Shown: positions 35,432 through 45,160, counted from the first letter of the stretch. The stretch: DNA of 64,000 nt from Prevotella multiformis DSM 16608 (GCF_000191065.1 NZ_GL872283.1:922999-986998), one strand, 5' to 3'. Made by a program: numbers and translations. The notes: generated by a model not told the origin, from the letters alone.

Positions 35432-36838
35432 TTATTTTCTGTTTGCGGCAATGAAGTCCTCTACATCCTTCGGATGATATGGAATCCGATCCTTTCCGAT
35501 GAAGCGGCATCCGTCCTTTGTGATGAGGAGGTCGTCTTCAAGGCGGATTCCTCCGAAGTCCTTGTACTCGTCCAGCCTGTCGAAGTTCAGGAACTCCGCA
35601 CAATGCTTCTTGGCGCGCCACTCGTCGATAAGGGCAGGGATGAAATAGATGCCCGGCTCGTCGGTGACGACGAACCCTTCCTCGAGGCGGCGTCCCATAC
35701 GCAGGCAGTTGGTGCCGAATTGCTCAAGGTTGGGGCGTGTCTCCTCGTCGAAGCCCACATTGATCTGGTCGAATGACTCCATGTCGTGGACATCCATTCC
35801 CATCATGTGTCCCAGTCCGTGAGGCAGGAACATGGCATGGGCGCCGGCAGCCACGGCCGCCTCCGTGTCACCCTTGGCAAGTCCCAGCTCTTTCATCCGG
35901 TCGAAGAGGATGCGGCAGATGGCGAAATGGACATCGGCGTATTTCACACCGGGCTTCGCATATTTCAGCGCCGCATCGTGACATTCTTCTACTACCTTGT
36001 AGATCTCCAGCTGTCTCTGGGTGAATTTCCCGTTCACGGGGAACGTACGGGTGTTGTCGGAGCAGTAGTGGTTGATGGTCTCTGCGCCGCAGTCGCATAA
36101 AGCGAGCCGGCCGGATTCCAGAACCGCCATGGACGGATTTCCGTGCATGATTTCGCCGTGCTGTGAGAAGATGGTCGGGAACGCCACCATCGAGCCGTAT
36201 GACTGGGCGATGCCATCCAGCTGGCCGCCTACGAACTTCTCTGTCACGCCCGGTCTGGCCAGTATCATGGCCGTCGTGTGCATCTTGTAGCCGATGACGG
36301 CTGCGCGCTCCAGTTCCTCGATTTCTTCCTGTGTCTTCGTGGAACGCATCTTGACCACCGCATGGATCAGGTCCATGCTTGCAGATTCCTTCTGCTGATT
36401 GGGATGAATGCCGAAGAGGTCGAAAATCTGGATCTTGATGTCCGCGCGGTAGGGAGGCAGGAAATGGACTTTGCGGCGGTCGCGCAGCGCATTGTTGCAG
36501 ATGGTCTTCAGTCCTTTCATGTTGACAGTATTCGCTACGCCCACCGCATCGGCCATGTCCTTCACGGAATCGACGCTGCCGTACCAGACGATGTCTTCAA
36601 TATCAATGTCATCGCCAACAAGCGTTTCGGTGTCATTGTCGATGTCGATGACACCGACCAGTCCGTCACGCTGCTGACCGAAATAGTAGAGGAAGGATGA
36701 ATCCTGTCGGAAAGGATAATACCCGTTCGCAGGAAAGTTTGCAGGCGATTCGTTGTTGCCGAAGAGAATGATGATACCACTTCCGACAAGCTTCTTCAGC
36801 TCTGCCCGGCGCTTTACATAGGTTTCTTTGTTAAACAT
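35432..36838 (-). CDS. pepP: Aminopeptidase P family protein (M24B, Xaa-Pro)
   Basis: Cytoplasmic metallopeptidase releasing N-terminal residues before proline. The N-terminal creatinase-like domain contains FLYYFGQQRDG. The pita-bread domain has the metal ligands in CDCGAETINHYCSDNTRTF (two Asp), LPHGLGHMMGMDVHD (His), VTDEPGIYF (Glu) and GGIRLEDDLL (Glu). The 468-aa length is normal. There is no signal peptide. A TATCTTTG box at 36872-36865 on the minus strand is the likely -7 element. Its position next to a secreted peptidase suggests a shared role in peptide use. Confidence 0.93.
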   Translation of the reverse strand: MFNKETYVKRRAELKKLVGSGIIILFGNNESPANFPANGYYPFRQDSSFLYYFGQQRDGLVGVIDIDNDTETLVGDDIDIEDIVWYGSVDSVKDMADAVGVANTVNMKGLKTICNNALRDRRKVHFLPPYRADIKIQIFDLFGIHPNQQKESASMDLIHAVVKMRSTKTQEEIEELERAAVIGYKMHTTAMILARPGVTEKFVGGQLDGIAQSYGSMVAFPTIFSQHGEIMHGNPSMAVLESGRLALCDCGAETINHYCSDNTRTFPVNGKFTQRQLEIYKVVEECHDAALKYAKPGVKYADVHFAICRILFDRMKELGLAKGDTEAAVAAGAHAMFLPHGLGHMMGMDVHDMESFDQINVGFDEETRPNLEQFGTNCLRMGRRLEEGFVVTDEPGIYFIPALIDEWRAKKHCAEFLNFDRLDEYKDFGGIRLEDDLLITKDGCRFIGKDRIPYHPKDVEDFIAANRK

Positions 36839-36864
36839 ATTTCAAAAATTAGATGGTTTGGTTG

Positions 36865-36872
36865 CAAAGATA
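36865..36872 (-). promoter_or_regulatory. -7 box for pepP
   Basis: TATCTTTG on the minus strand, 27 nt before the pepP ATG; no clear -33 box. Confidence 0.5.
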
Positions 36873-36894
36873 GCTATTTTTGTTTGAAAGTTAT

Positions 36895-36902
36895 TAACTT
36901 TG
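36895..36902 (+). promoter_or_regulatory. -7 box for the patatin gene
   Basis: TAACTTTG followed by CAG, 24 nt before the patatin ATG, divergent from the pepP box ~25 bp away. Confidence 0.5.
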
Positions 36903-36925
36903 CAGTTGTTTTTTAACGAGATTTT

Positions 36926-37822
36926 ATGCAGTTCGACAAGAATACGGGATTGGTACTGGAAGGAGGAGGGATGCGGGGTGTCTTCACCTCGGGCGTGCTT
37001 GATGCCTTTATGAAGCATGGACTTTATTTCCGCTACATCGTAGCCGTGTCGGCGGGGGCGTGCAATGGACTTTCGTATGCCAGCCGTCAACCGCGCCGGG
37101 CACGCATCTCCAATATTGACATGCTTGCCAAATACAACTATATCGGCCTGCGCCATCTTGTCACACAGGGATGTATCTTCGACCCTGAACTGCTGTATCA
37201 TCGGTTCCCATACGAGCTTGTCCCCTTTGATTACGATGAATATTTCCGCAATTGCAGGCGAGGCTACCGCTTTGAAATGGTTATGACGAACTGTGAGACG
37301 GGGTTCACGGAATATCTTACGGAGACATCCGGAAATACGCATCGGCTCAATGAGTTGGCACGTGCGTCTTCAAGTCTTCCTTATGTCTGCAAAATCGTCA
37401 TGATTGACGGCAAGCCGATGCTGGATGGCGGTATCGTCGATTCCATCCCGGTCATGCGGGCCATAGAGGCCGGTCATGAGACGAATGTGGTTGTCTGCAC
37501 ACGCAACAAAGGATGGAGAGATACCGGACGGGACCACAAACAGCCCAAGTTCGTTTATCGGAACTATCCCCGTCTGCGTGTCGCTTTAAGCCATCGTGTG
37601 GAAGCGTACAACCAGCAGCTCGACAAGGTGGACGAGCTGGAAGAACAGGGGAAGATACTGGTGATTCGTCCGGAGAGGCCGGTCGTCGTCGGACGGATGG
37701 AAAAGGACATCAACAGGCTCGAGGCGCTTTACGAGGAGGGCTTTCTGTTGGGCGAAAGATTTGTACAGGAGCATCTTCTCGGAGGTCTGTCTTCTGATGC
37801 CAGTGCCCAGCCTCAACTTTAA
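36926..37822 (+). CDS. Patatin-like phospholipase (YjjU-type)
   Basis: Predicted lipid acyl hydrolase. The oxyanion hole is LEGGGMRGVFTSGVLD near residue 11. The nucleophile elbow reads AVSAGACNG near 41, where GxSxG would be expected; the first glycine is alanine here. The dyad aspartate is in MLDGGIVDSIPV near 170. No signal peptide, so cytoplasmic or membrane-peripheral. Length 298 aa. It is divergent from pepP and has its own -7 box. The alanine substitution may still be active; I rate the family call high and the activity less certain. Confidence 0.9.
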   Translation: MQFDKNTGLVLEGGGMRGVFTSGVLDAFMKHGLYFRYIVAVSAGACNGLSYASRQPRRARISNIDMLAKYNYIGLRHLVTQGCIFDPELLYHRFPYELVPFDYDEYFRNCRRGYRFEMVMTNCETGFTEYLTETSGNTHRLNELARASSSLPYVCKIVMIDGKPMLDGGIVDSIPVMRAIEAGHETNVVVCTRNKGWRDTGRDHKQPKFVYRNYPRLRVALSHRVEAYNQQLDKVDELEEQGKILVIRPERPVVVGRMEKDINRLEALYEEGFLLGERFVQEHLLGGLSSDASAQPQL

Positions 37823-37944
37823 CTTTAAGGCTTAAGGCCCGTTCTGGATTTCCCGCACTGGTCTGCCGTCGATGGAATCTGGTCGGCTCTTTGCGTCTTT
37901 GCTTCTATGCGGTATCTTCAGCCTTCTCTGTCAGGAAGATTCTT

Positions 37945-38070
37945 TCCGGCAGCAGACGGCAAACGTGCGGGGAATCAGCACGGCTGGTGTTTACCGACAG
38001 CACGATGTGTGATGGGCATCAGCACATCGGCAGGAGGTGTACAGGAAGCATTCTCCCTGTCACGGTCTTA
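37945..38070 (+). repeat. Dispersed intergenic repeat, copy C
   Basis: CCGGCAGCAGACGGCAAACG, GCGGGGAATCAGCACGGC, TGGTGTTTACCGACAGCACG, GTGATGGGCATCAGCACATC, GGCAGGAGG and CTCCCTGTCACGGTC align with copies B and D. Confidence 0.65.
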
Positions 38071-38196
38071 TACAGAATAACAGGTGGGGGGATGGATGAT
38101 TTATCCTCAATCGGTCATTAAAGATAGATCCACATTACCTGTCGGTACGATGGAACCTGTCGTTTCCCTGCGGTCATTTACTTCTATCTGCAAAAA

Positions 38197-38255
38197 ATCC
38201 AGCTTCCTCTTTCGGCCGCATCATTTGCTAAGCCCTTTCAAGAAGGAAGCTGGAT
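38197..38255. terminator. Long-loop hairpin, possible bidirectional terminator
   Basis: 12-bp perfect stem ATCCAGCTTCCT / AGGAAGCTGGAT separated by 35 nt, between convergent genes. A-rich sequence before and weak T-rich sequence after the stem could serve either strand. Confidence 0.5.
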
Positions 38256-38299
38256 CTGTCTGTTTAAAAGACTGCCATCTCTTCAGAAGTCCCCGGACT

Positions 38300-40546
38300 T
38301 TATGCGTATGAGTGCATCCCTCCCAGGATGTAGTTGACTCCGAAGTAGGTTATGAGGATAGTGAGAAAGGCCAATGTGATGTATAAATGATAAGTGAACG
38401 GCTGCTTGAAGGCAGGCAGACTATGTGTGTGAAGTACAACAGCATAGACCATGAAGGTTATCAACGCCCATGTTTCCTTGGGATCCCACGACCAGTAAGT
38501 CCCCCAGCTCATGTTTGCCCAGATGGCACCGATAAAGATACCGATTCCTAATGTGCTGACGGCCGGATAGAGGAAGATACGTGAAAGGACCTGCAAGGCC
38601 TCTGCCTGCTGCAGGACAGCTTCACGTTTATCCGGCGTGATTCTACCGGCCAGATGCAGCAGGAGTGCTGTCAGTCCACAGATGAAGGTGATTGACAACA
38701 GGGCGTAACTCATCATGATGATACTGACGTGTACGCTCAGCAGGGGAGAGTTCAGTACGGGCATCATCTGTCCGATGGCCGGATCCATCTGTGATATATG
38801 GCTTACAAGCAGGAAGAAACCCGACAGAAGAAAGCCGAAGATAATCAGAATCCGTGCCTTTTGATAACCGACAAGTGCAAGCAGCTGTGTAAGCCATGCA
38901 ACGGTGAGCATCGTCTCATAGCCGTTTGCCATGGGTATATTGCCGGAAATCATCCAGCGCAGGCCGAGTGTATAGCTCAGGACAAGGAACGAAAGAAGCA
39001 GAAGAAAGAAAAGCACAGTATATCCTTTCCGTATCGTATGTTCTCCCTTCTCCGGCTTCTGACTGCCCATCAGACGATAGATAAGGAACGCAAAAGCAAA
39101 GAATCCAATCGTCAGATTGAACATGAAAAGGATGGTCGCCAGAGGCAAGGCATTGTACAACCGTTCTGCTTTATAGGCATACACATCAGGCAGGCTGTTA
39201 CCGCCGTTGCGCTGCTGATAGGCAGAAAGCTGCTTGATGGCTTCGTCAGCCTGAGCGTTATTTGCCGACAGCGCATCGGCATAGAGCGTTGAAAAGAAGC
39301 CCTGCCAGTAGGCTATATCCGCCCGGTCAATGTCAGCAGGGTACTCCTGGTTGGGGGCGTACCATTCCGTCCTGCCCTTCTGCCTGTAAGGGAAGATGGC
39401 AAGAGGTGTCCCATTCTGAAGCTCCATGACAAGGTTCACCTTTTCATCCAAGGCAGCTGCAGCCTTGTGGTAGGCATCCTTGTTGCCGTTGTAATATTCT
39501 TCTATGGGAGCTTTCAGACGATAGCTGCCCATTGAGAACAAATCATTGAGAGAGACGTAATCGCCGAGATGGAACTCATCCTTGAACGCTCCATCCTTCA
39601 CTTTCAATATCTTCTCATTGTCCCATTCCTTTCTCCAGAAAATGAAACCCATGAGAACCTGCTCGGCAGTCATGCCCTGATAAGCGTCTTTTCCACAGAG
39701 TTTCTTTGTAAAGTCCATGGCATAGGTCTGCAAGGGGCAGATGCGGTCGTTGTGCAGTATATACAGTCTTCCGAACTTGTCGGCAGTGCTTTTGGGAAAC
39801 GATGGGGCGGCGGCAGCATGATGTGCAGAAAACAAGGCGAAGACGATTACCGCACACTTCCTGAGTATCGGACTCTTCAACAGCTGGCGGAATGTGCCTT
39901 TCGGACGGATGAGCAACCATATCAGAGAAAGAAACAGCAGGGCATAGCCCATATAAGTCACCGGTGTGCCGTATCGGTCGCTCTTTACCGTCACATAGCT
40001 GCCCTGTCCGTCTGCGTCGTAACTTGACTGATAGAAGCGGTAGCCTGCATAGTCGAACACCTTGTTCATTGAGACCTGTGCGGGAATCTCTGCCCCGTCG
40101 TCTTTGATGGTGAAATGGGTTGTATAGTCGCTTGCAGCCTTTGTACCTGGATGATAACTGATCTCAAAGTCTGTAAGTTCTATTGTGAACGGTAACCGTG
40201 CCGTATCTGTTTCGTCATCCGCTATTTGCTCTGTATAAGCGTTGACGGGCTGTCCTTGCCGAAGATGTACAACCCCCTGTGTCGAGAGCAGATGGGTGAG
40301 GAGAGCTCCTGCAAGCATGATGAAAAAGGAAAGATGCAGGAGCAGTTTGCTTTTGTCTTTCTTGAGCAGTTTGAGAATATAAGGCAGGCTTGACACGGCA
40401 AGCAGCATCCAAAGGAGCGAGAACCACCACGCACCATAGATATACCGTGCAGCAAAACCAGTTCCGTTTGCGTGTTCGACAAGTGTACTCCCTGCCAGTA
40501 CGATGACAGTCAGCATGTAAAAAACAAAGATGACTTTCCTGTTCAT
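38300..40546 (-). CDS. ccsBA: Fused ResB-CcsA cytochrome c maturation protein
   Basis: System II cytochrome c synthase that moves haem across the membrane and attaches it to CxxCH motifs. The N-terminal third is ResB/CcsB-like with membrane helices and a periplasmic domain (YRFYQSSYDADGQGSYVTVK). The C-terminal third is CcsA-like with many helices and the haem-binding WWD motif, WGTYWSWDPKETWALI near residue 690. At ~748 aa it is the fused form typical of Bacteroidota. The ATG at 40546 is preferred over a TTG five codons upstream. It directly follows the di-haem cytochrome gene, whose haems it presumably attaches. Confidence 0.9.
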   Translation of the reverse strand: MNRKVIFVFYMLTVIVLAGSTLVEHANGTGFAARYIYGAWWFSLLWMLLAVSSLPYILKLLKKDKSKLLLHLSFFIMLAGALLTHLLSTQGVVHLRQGQPVNAYTEQIADDETDTARLPFTIELTDFEISYHPGTKAASDYTTHFTIKDDGAEIPAQVSMNKVFDYAGYRFYQSSYDADGQGSYVTVKSDRYGTPVTYMGYALLFLSLIWLLIRPKGTFRQLLKSPILRKCAVIVFALFSAHHAAAAPSFPKSTADKFGRLYILHNDRICPLQTYAMDFTKKLCGKDAYQGMTAEQVLMGFIFWRKEWDNEKILKVKDGAFKDEFHLGDYVSLNDLFSMGSYRLKAPIEEYYNGNKDAYHKAAAALDEKVNLVMELQNGTPLAIFPYRQKGRTEWYAPNQEYPADIDRADIAYWQGFFSTLYADALSANNAQADEAIKQLSAYQQRNGGNSLPDVYAYKAERLYNALPLATILFMFNLTIGFFAFAFLIYRLMGSQKPEKGEHTIRKGYTVLFFLLLLSFLVLSYTLGLRWMISGNIPMANGYETMLTVAWLTQLLALVGYQKARILIIFGFLLSGFFLLVSHISQMDPAIGQMMPVLNSPLLSVHVSIIMMSYALLSITFICGLTALLLHLAGRITPDKREAVLQQAEALQVLSRIFLYPAVSTLGIGIFIGAIWANMSWGTYWSWDPKETWALITFMVYAVVLHTHSLPAFKQPFTYHLYITLAFLTILITYFGVNYILGGMHSYA

Positions 40547-40626
40547 GTTGTTGTGTTGCAATAATAGAAAAAGAGAGCGTCAGAAGCCCGTGTCGGTTTC
40601 TGGCACTCTCTTTGGCGTATAGCTTG

Positions 40627-42396
40627 TTAAATGGCACGGAGGAATGCGACTACTGCATCACGGTCCGCCTTCGGCAAGTTATAGAACTTGCTGGCTGCCC
40701 AGAAGGCGTCGCTGCGCCTGTCATACGCATGCCACATAATCGCTTCGATTTCGTTGCGTGCTCGGCAGTCATGCAGACGGTCCTCCGCTCCGGTACGTTC
40801 AAGGCTCAGGCCACGTCCCCATAGCGGAGTCGTGCGGCACCAGCCGGTACGGATGTCGTTTGCCATGAACAGGCGGTGCTGGACGAGGTCCGTGTAGGGC
40901 CAGATGGTCTGGTGGGCATACCTGGGCAGCATCGTCTCCGGATTCTTGCCAATGCTCTTGGCATAATCCCTGATGGCATTGTCAACCCAGTAGTTGTCGT
41001 TTCCGGTCTTCCATGACGGACGGTGACAGCTTGTACAGCCTAATTCCATGAAGACTTTCTTGCCGCGTTGTACGACAGGGTTGTCGAGACCACGTGCAGC
41101 CGGGACAGCCAGGCCACGGTGCCAGACCATGAAGTCGTAGTAGTCCTTGTTGCTCATCTCGTCCTGTCCGGCAAACGGTCCATTGTCAACGAAATGCTTC
41201 TTGTAGGCATCGGCATCACTCTTCGCATTGAGGCCGAGCAGCATATTTACATTCTTACTGATATCCTCGTCCGTCCCGTTGCCATAGTACGGGTGCAGAA
41301 TAGAGCCTGACTGCTTACCGTTCTGCTTGATGTAGCTGATGACATCCTTGTCCATCGACATGGCCTTTGCCCACATATCCGTGGTATAGAGGTAACGACG
41401 GTCAGACCGGGTAACATTTGTAATATTCCACATGGCATTCGCACCCGGTCCGTCCTGCAAGGAGGCACGGGTCATGCCGTATGTAAATTTCTTGATGGCC
41501 TTGGTGCCGTCAGCCAGCGTGTACCATGCTGTTGCAGCCCAGTCGTCAGCAGCTTTGTTCCACATGGCAGGGTTCAAATCAGCCTTTTTGGCTTCTTTCT
41601 GGTATTGCGCCTTCATATCCTCCTTGTCAATGGCATCGAGCAGTCCGGTACCATACAATCCAATGGTCGATTCCAGTCTGACCTCATAATTGTCAGGTTT
41701 GGGGAAAGTGTTGAAAGCTTCCTGCTTGATGGTGACTTCCGGATAGATCAGCTGGAACTTCTCGCCATCAGGGAACTGTGTAGCAGAGAGGCCTGACGGC
41801 ATCGTACCGGAAACCGTCTTCCACTCGATGTTGATGCCGCTCTCATCCACAGGTGCCTTGAACGGAGTCATGGCGTTAGTCTGCGGCATACCCGTGACGT
41901 GCCTTACGTAACTGTTTGCAGCGTATGCCACACCGTCTGCGTCCACACCGGCTGTCGGATGGTAGATAACCAGCAGGTAACCGTTTCCGAACGCCTTTCC
42001 GTTATAGATTGTCTGGCGTTTTCCATGACCGTAGGAAGGATGGCACTGTTCACAGTTGTTACGTACCCATGCCGGACCGAGTCCCCGGTAGGGGTTGTCT
42101 GTCAAGGTAAAGGAACGCTCGAAGAAGTTTTCACCTCTGTTGAAGCTGTCTTCCATACCAGGAACATTCGTGACAGCCGGTGTCGGGTCGGAATAAGCTC
42201 TTCCTTCCGTCGTACCCAGTTCACCTCCCGGATACCACTCTTCGGCACTGAACACATCGTTCTTCTTGCCGAAATTCGTTTCTTTCTTTGCAAGTTTGTC
42301 TTCATCTGCCGGTGTAGTGGTGTCATCCGAACAGGCTGTGTTGAGTAACGGCATCATCGCCAAGGCGGCCAATACCCATCCATTATTTCTCTTCAT
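40627..42396 (-). CDS. Di-haem c-type cytochrome lipoprotein (DHOR / thiol oxidoreductase family)
   Basis: 589-aa lipoprotein: MMPLLNTACSDD has the lipobox cysteine at residue 22. Two covalent haem sites are visible: NNCEQCH (C115, C118, H119) and GCTSCH (C454, C457, H458), the arrangement of the di-haem oxidoreductase family often annotated thiol oxidoreductase. It should be periplasm-facing. Members often sit beside imelysin genes, as here (imelysin lies just upstream). The reaction is unknown; electron transfer in iron uptake is a reasonable inference. The 80-nt gap to ccsBA suggests one operon. Confidence 0.92.
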   Translation of the reverse strand: MKRNNGWVLAALAMMPLLNTACSDDTTTPADEDKLAKKETNFGKKNDVFSAEEWYPGGELGTTEGRAYSDPTPAVTNVPGMEDSFNRGENFFERSFTLTDNPYRGLGPAWVRNNCEQCHPSYGHGKRQTIYNGKAFGNGYLLVIYHPTAGVDADGVAYAANSYVRHVTGMPQTNAMTPFKAPVDESGINIEWKTVSGTMPSGLSATQFPDGEKFQLIYPEVTIKQEAFNTFPKPDNYEVRLESTIGLYGTGLLDAIDKEDMKAQYQKEAKKADLNPAMWNKAADDWAATAWYTLADGTKAIKKFTYGMTRASLQDGPGANAMWNITNVTRSDRRYLYTTDMWAKAMSMDKDVISYIKQNGKQSGSILHPYYGNGTDEDISKNVNMLLGLNAKSDADAYKKHFVDNGPFAGQDEMSNKDYYDFMVWHRGLAVPAARGLDNPVVQRGKKVFMELGCTSCHRPSWKTGNDNYWVDNAIRDYAKSIGKNPETMLPRYAHQTIWPYTDLVQHRLFMANDIRTGWCRTTPLWGRGLSLERTGAEDRLHDCRARNEIEAIMWHAYDRRSDAFWAASKFYNLPKADRDAVVAFLRAI

Positions 42397-42497
42397 AAAT
42401 CTTATTGTAATGTTTTTGTGATGTCATGTAGGAAAGCGTCCTGCCGCATATAATCAGTGGCAGAACGCAATCGTAGTATCTTCCCAGGAGCAGTTTC

Positions 42498-43751
42498 CTA
42501 TTCCTTCACATCGAAGTCGTTGTCGTCCTCGAACTTCTTGTTCCAGACCTTACTGACGTACTTGACGAATGGTTTCGGCATTCTGCCGATCTTCTGGATA
42601 GCAGTCTCTATCGCAGCCTCAACCTTCCTTCCGACTGCCGTCTTGTTGCTCTGGAAGAACTTGTGGAAGCTGTATGCAGCATTGCTGTTCTTACCGTTCC
42701 TGCCACCATACCATATATTTTCAATGCTCCGGATGTTGTTCTGGAAGTCAGTGATTGAATTGTAACTGTACGGAGACTCTACATAACTGATGTCGCCAGC
42801 CTGGAACGGATTGGAAATCTTGGCGGTGCCGACCTCATTCGCAATGCCAAGGCAACTGCCCTCCGTCTCGGAAAGAACCTGCGTGACAGCCACATCTATC
42901 GAAGCGAATGTGCTCTTGGCCGCATCACCGGCAGACCTCATGTTCTCACCGTATGAAAGTCCTTTCTCCGTCTGATATTTCAGATTGGCTGCCTTTACAG
43001 CTGCAAGACGGGTTGCGTTCGTCGGATTCCACGCAACCTCAAGCTCATAGACATGGTTCAGCAGGTCCTTGATGACAGCTTCAGCATACTTCAGCTCATC
43101 CGATCCCTTGATGTCAGTGAAGTTAGGATAAGTATCATTGCCTTGGAACTCTGCCACCTTACGCGGCTTACCGTTTCTGAAAAGAATGAACTCCAGAGCG
43201 TGGAAGCCCAGAATGCTCTCATCCTTGATCTCCGCAGTCGGGTTGCCGAAATAGGCGTGCAGTGCCGTGCGGTTGAGCGGCCAGGAGTCGATGTGCGGGT
43301 CGATGGAGAAGTCGGAAGCGGGTCCCATGAGGAATGCCTCACTCCTCTCCCACTGTTCGCGCGCCTTGAGGAAAGCAGCACAGGCGTCGTCTACATTCTT
43401 CTGGCTGATTTCCTTCTCGGAGAGTGTGCCCAGAGCAGCATGCAATGCTTCTACATCATCTCCCAGCTCCTTGTAGGTGGGGTAGATGACATTGTCCACA
43501 TTGGCATTCAGAATGTTCTGCAGCTCTTTCTTCTGTTCGGCACTGAGCTGTGAAGATACGATTGCCTGGTTGGCTTCGGTCAAAGCGTTCGTCAGATCCG
43601 TACAGGCAGCCATGGCCTCATTGCCGAATTGCTTGTTGGTATAGTCTTCCTCGGAAATACCCGGATCGTCATTGCTGGAACATGCTGTAAAGCCTAAACT
43701 GAGTGTGCCTGCTACGGCAAACAGCAGGGCTGATTTTCTGATCATTTTCAT
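42498..43751 (-). CDS. Imelysin family lipoprotein (peptidase M75-like, iron-regulated)
   Basis: 417 aa with a lipobox (LSLGFTACSSND, Cys near residue 24). The imelysin fold is recognised by DPHIDSWPLNRTAL near 151 and the GxHxxE motif GFHALE (H184, E187), the proposed metal site. Imelysins such as IrpA are tied to iron uptake in other bacteria; proteolytic activity is doubtful. It lies between the porin gene (48 nt upstream) and the di-haem cytochrome gene (~100 nt downstream) on the same strand, so a joint envelope function is likely. Confidence 0.92.
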   Translation of the reverse strand: MKMIRKSALLFAVAGTLSLGFTACSSNDDPGISEEDYTNKQFGNEAMAACTDLTNALTEANQAIVSSQLSAEQKKELQNILNANVDNVIYPTYKELGDDVEALHAALGTLSEKEISQKNVDDACAAFLKAREQWERSEAFLMGPASDFSIDPHIDSWPLNRTALHAYFGNPTAEIKDESILGFHALEFILFRNGKPRKVAEFQGNDTYPNFTDIKGSDELKYAEAVIKDLLNHVYELEVAWNPTNATRLAAVKAANLKYQTEKGLSYGENMRSAGDAAKSTFASIDVAVTQVLSETEGSCLGIANEVGTAKISNPFQAGDISYVESPYSYNSITDFQNNIRSIENIWYGGRNGKNSNAAYSFHKFFQSNKTAVGRKVEAAIETAIQKIGRMPKPFVKYVSKVWNKKFEDDNDFDVKE

Positions 43752-43799
43752 TTGTAATACTGTTATTGATTAAATATGTGAGTTCGTACTGGGGAAAGG

Positions 43800-45107
43800 T
43801 CAGAGGAAGAAGCCGGCATAAGCGATACCGATGTTTATGCTCGGCTCGTTGTTGTACTGGCTTTTCAGTATGCGACAGCTGTAATCAGCCTTCACCACAA
43901 TCTGCGGCAGCGGGTAATAGTTGATGCCGAAGCTGACATTCTTCTTTGCTGTATAATCGTAGTTCTCGTTGTTCGTCTTGGAAGCATAAGGATTATACTG
44001 TTCAAAACGCCCGAAGACATATAATTTCTGATGGTCATCACGCAGCTTCTGAATCTGTGAGAAGACATCATAACCGGCTTCTATACCGTACGAAAAAGCA
44101 TTCTTGCTGACACTTGGGGTATGGTGATATGGAGAGAGCTTGTTACGGCGGTTAGAGAAGTACTTCAGCTGGGCAGCATCGCCGAGATAACCATAGTCCG
44201 CCTGACCACGCACAATCCAGTTGTGTGCATTATAGGAGAAGTCGAACGAGCCGATCAGAACCGTCCCCTTGTACTTCTGGCTTGCCCCTGCAGCGTCATT
44301 GGGATAAGTGTTGCCGATGGAATTGCCGCAGTAACCGCTGAGGCCAAGACGGAGACCTTTGACCGAATAGTTGTCGATACGCAGGGCAAGCGCATACTTG
44401 TTGGCCACGTCGAACTCCAGCGGAGACGACGCACCCTTATGAATCCAGTAGTCGTGGGTGAAATGGTCGGCGTTCAGACCAGCGAGAATCTGTGCCTCAT
44501 AACGCCAGTCTTTCAGCTTCCCCCAGAAGCTGATACCCGTCTGATGCCAGGTGGATGGAAGGATGGTGTTCTCTCCTTCGGGACGGTAGACCGTGAAGAA
44601 ATTCAAAGGCTCATGGTGCGTATTGTTCAGGCCGACGGGCACGACGATGTGTCCGGCGCGGATGTTGAACTTTCCTCCCCAGAAAGACTTCTGGAGCCAG
44701 AACTGTTCCAGTTCCACTTCACCGCCTTTTTCTGTTTCCTGTTCCCATTCTCCTCCCTCTTCATTCTCTTTCTCGTACGAGACACCGGTTCCGGCGTGTT
44801 CAAATTCTATCTCCGTTCCCATTGTCCAGCCCTTGCCGAAGTCGTAGCCAAGGTAGACAACCGCATGAGGAATATCGAACCTTCCGTGCGAAGGGTCATT
44901 CCTGTGCTCGTCGGCAAGCGTGTATCTGCTGACATGGTCGCTGTAGAAATTGCGTGAATAGGCCACTTCACCGTAGCCACCGACACTGAGTTTATTGCCT
45001 TTGGCATGATTCATTACAGAGTCAGAGGCATTGACCTGTGCCTGTGTACGAGTTGTACCTGCAAGCAGTGCTGCACCTAAAATAATTCCAAGTGTAAAAT
45101 TATCCAT
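43800..45107 (-). CDS. Outer membrane beta-barrel porin (OprO/OprP-like)
   Basis: 435-aa protein with a signal peptide ending TRTQAQ and a mature part made of alternating aromatic-rich strands (GGYGEVAYSRNFY; YVFGRFEQYNPYA). It ends with a strand finishing in a terminal FFL, as outer-membrane barrels do. An acidic, E-rich loop (EENEEGGEWEQETEKGG-like, near 120-140) stands out and could bind cations; that is inference. It is first in the porin-imelysin-cytochrome-CcsBA operon, with a -7 box at 45149-45142 and a palindrome overlapping the expected -33 region. Confidence 0.85.
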   Translation of the reverse strand: MDNFTLGIILGAALLAGTTRTQAQVNASDSVMNHAKGNKLSVGGYGEVAYSRNFYSDHVSRYTLADEHRNDPSHGRFDIPHAVVYLGYDFGKGWTMGTEIEFEHAGTGVSYEKENEEGGEWEQETEKGGEVELEQFWLQKSFWGGKFNIRAGHIVVPVGLNNTHHEPLNFFTVYRPEGENTILPSTWHQTGISFWGKLKDWRYEAQILAGLNADHFTHDYWIHKGASSPLEFDVANKYALALRIDNYSVKGLRLGLSGYCGNSIGNTYPNDAAGASQKYKGTVLIGSFDFSYNAHNWIVRGQADYGYLGDAAQLKYFSNRRNKLSPYHHTPSVSKNAFSYGIEAGYDVFSQIQKLRDDHQKLYVFGRFEQYNPYASKTNNENYDYTAKKNVSFGINYYPLPQIVVKADYSCRILKSQYNNEPSINIGIAYAGFFL

Positions 45108-45141
45108 CTCTAACTTAATATATTTTGTATAATTTTACCTG

Positions 45142-45149
45142 CAAAGTTA
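45142..45149 (-). promoter_or_regulatory. -7 box of the porin-imelysin operon
   Basis: TAACTTTG followed by C on the minus strand, 35 nt before the porin ATG. ATTG sits 20 bp upstream in place of TTTG, so the promoter is near consensus. Confidence 0.6.
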
Positions 45150-45160
45150 TAATATTATGC

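Larger units (their letters stand above)
37823..38299. other. Intergenic region between convergent patatin and ccsBA genes
   Basis: No gene. Contains dispersed repeat copy C (37945-38070) and a long-loop hairpin (38197-38255). Confidence 0.5.

Noticed and set aside
34147..36838. Secreted C1B peptidase plus aminopeptidase P as one operon
   Set aside because: A hairpin with a T-rich tail separates them, so separate transcripts are more likely.
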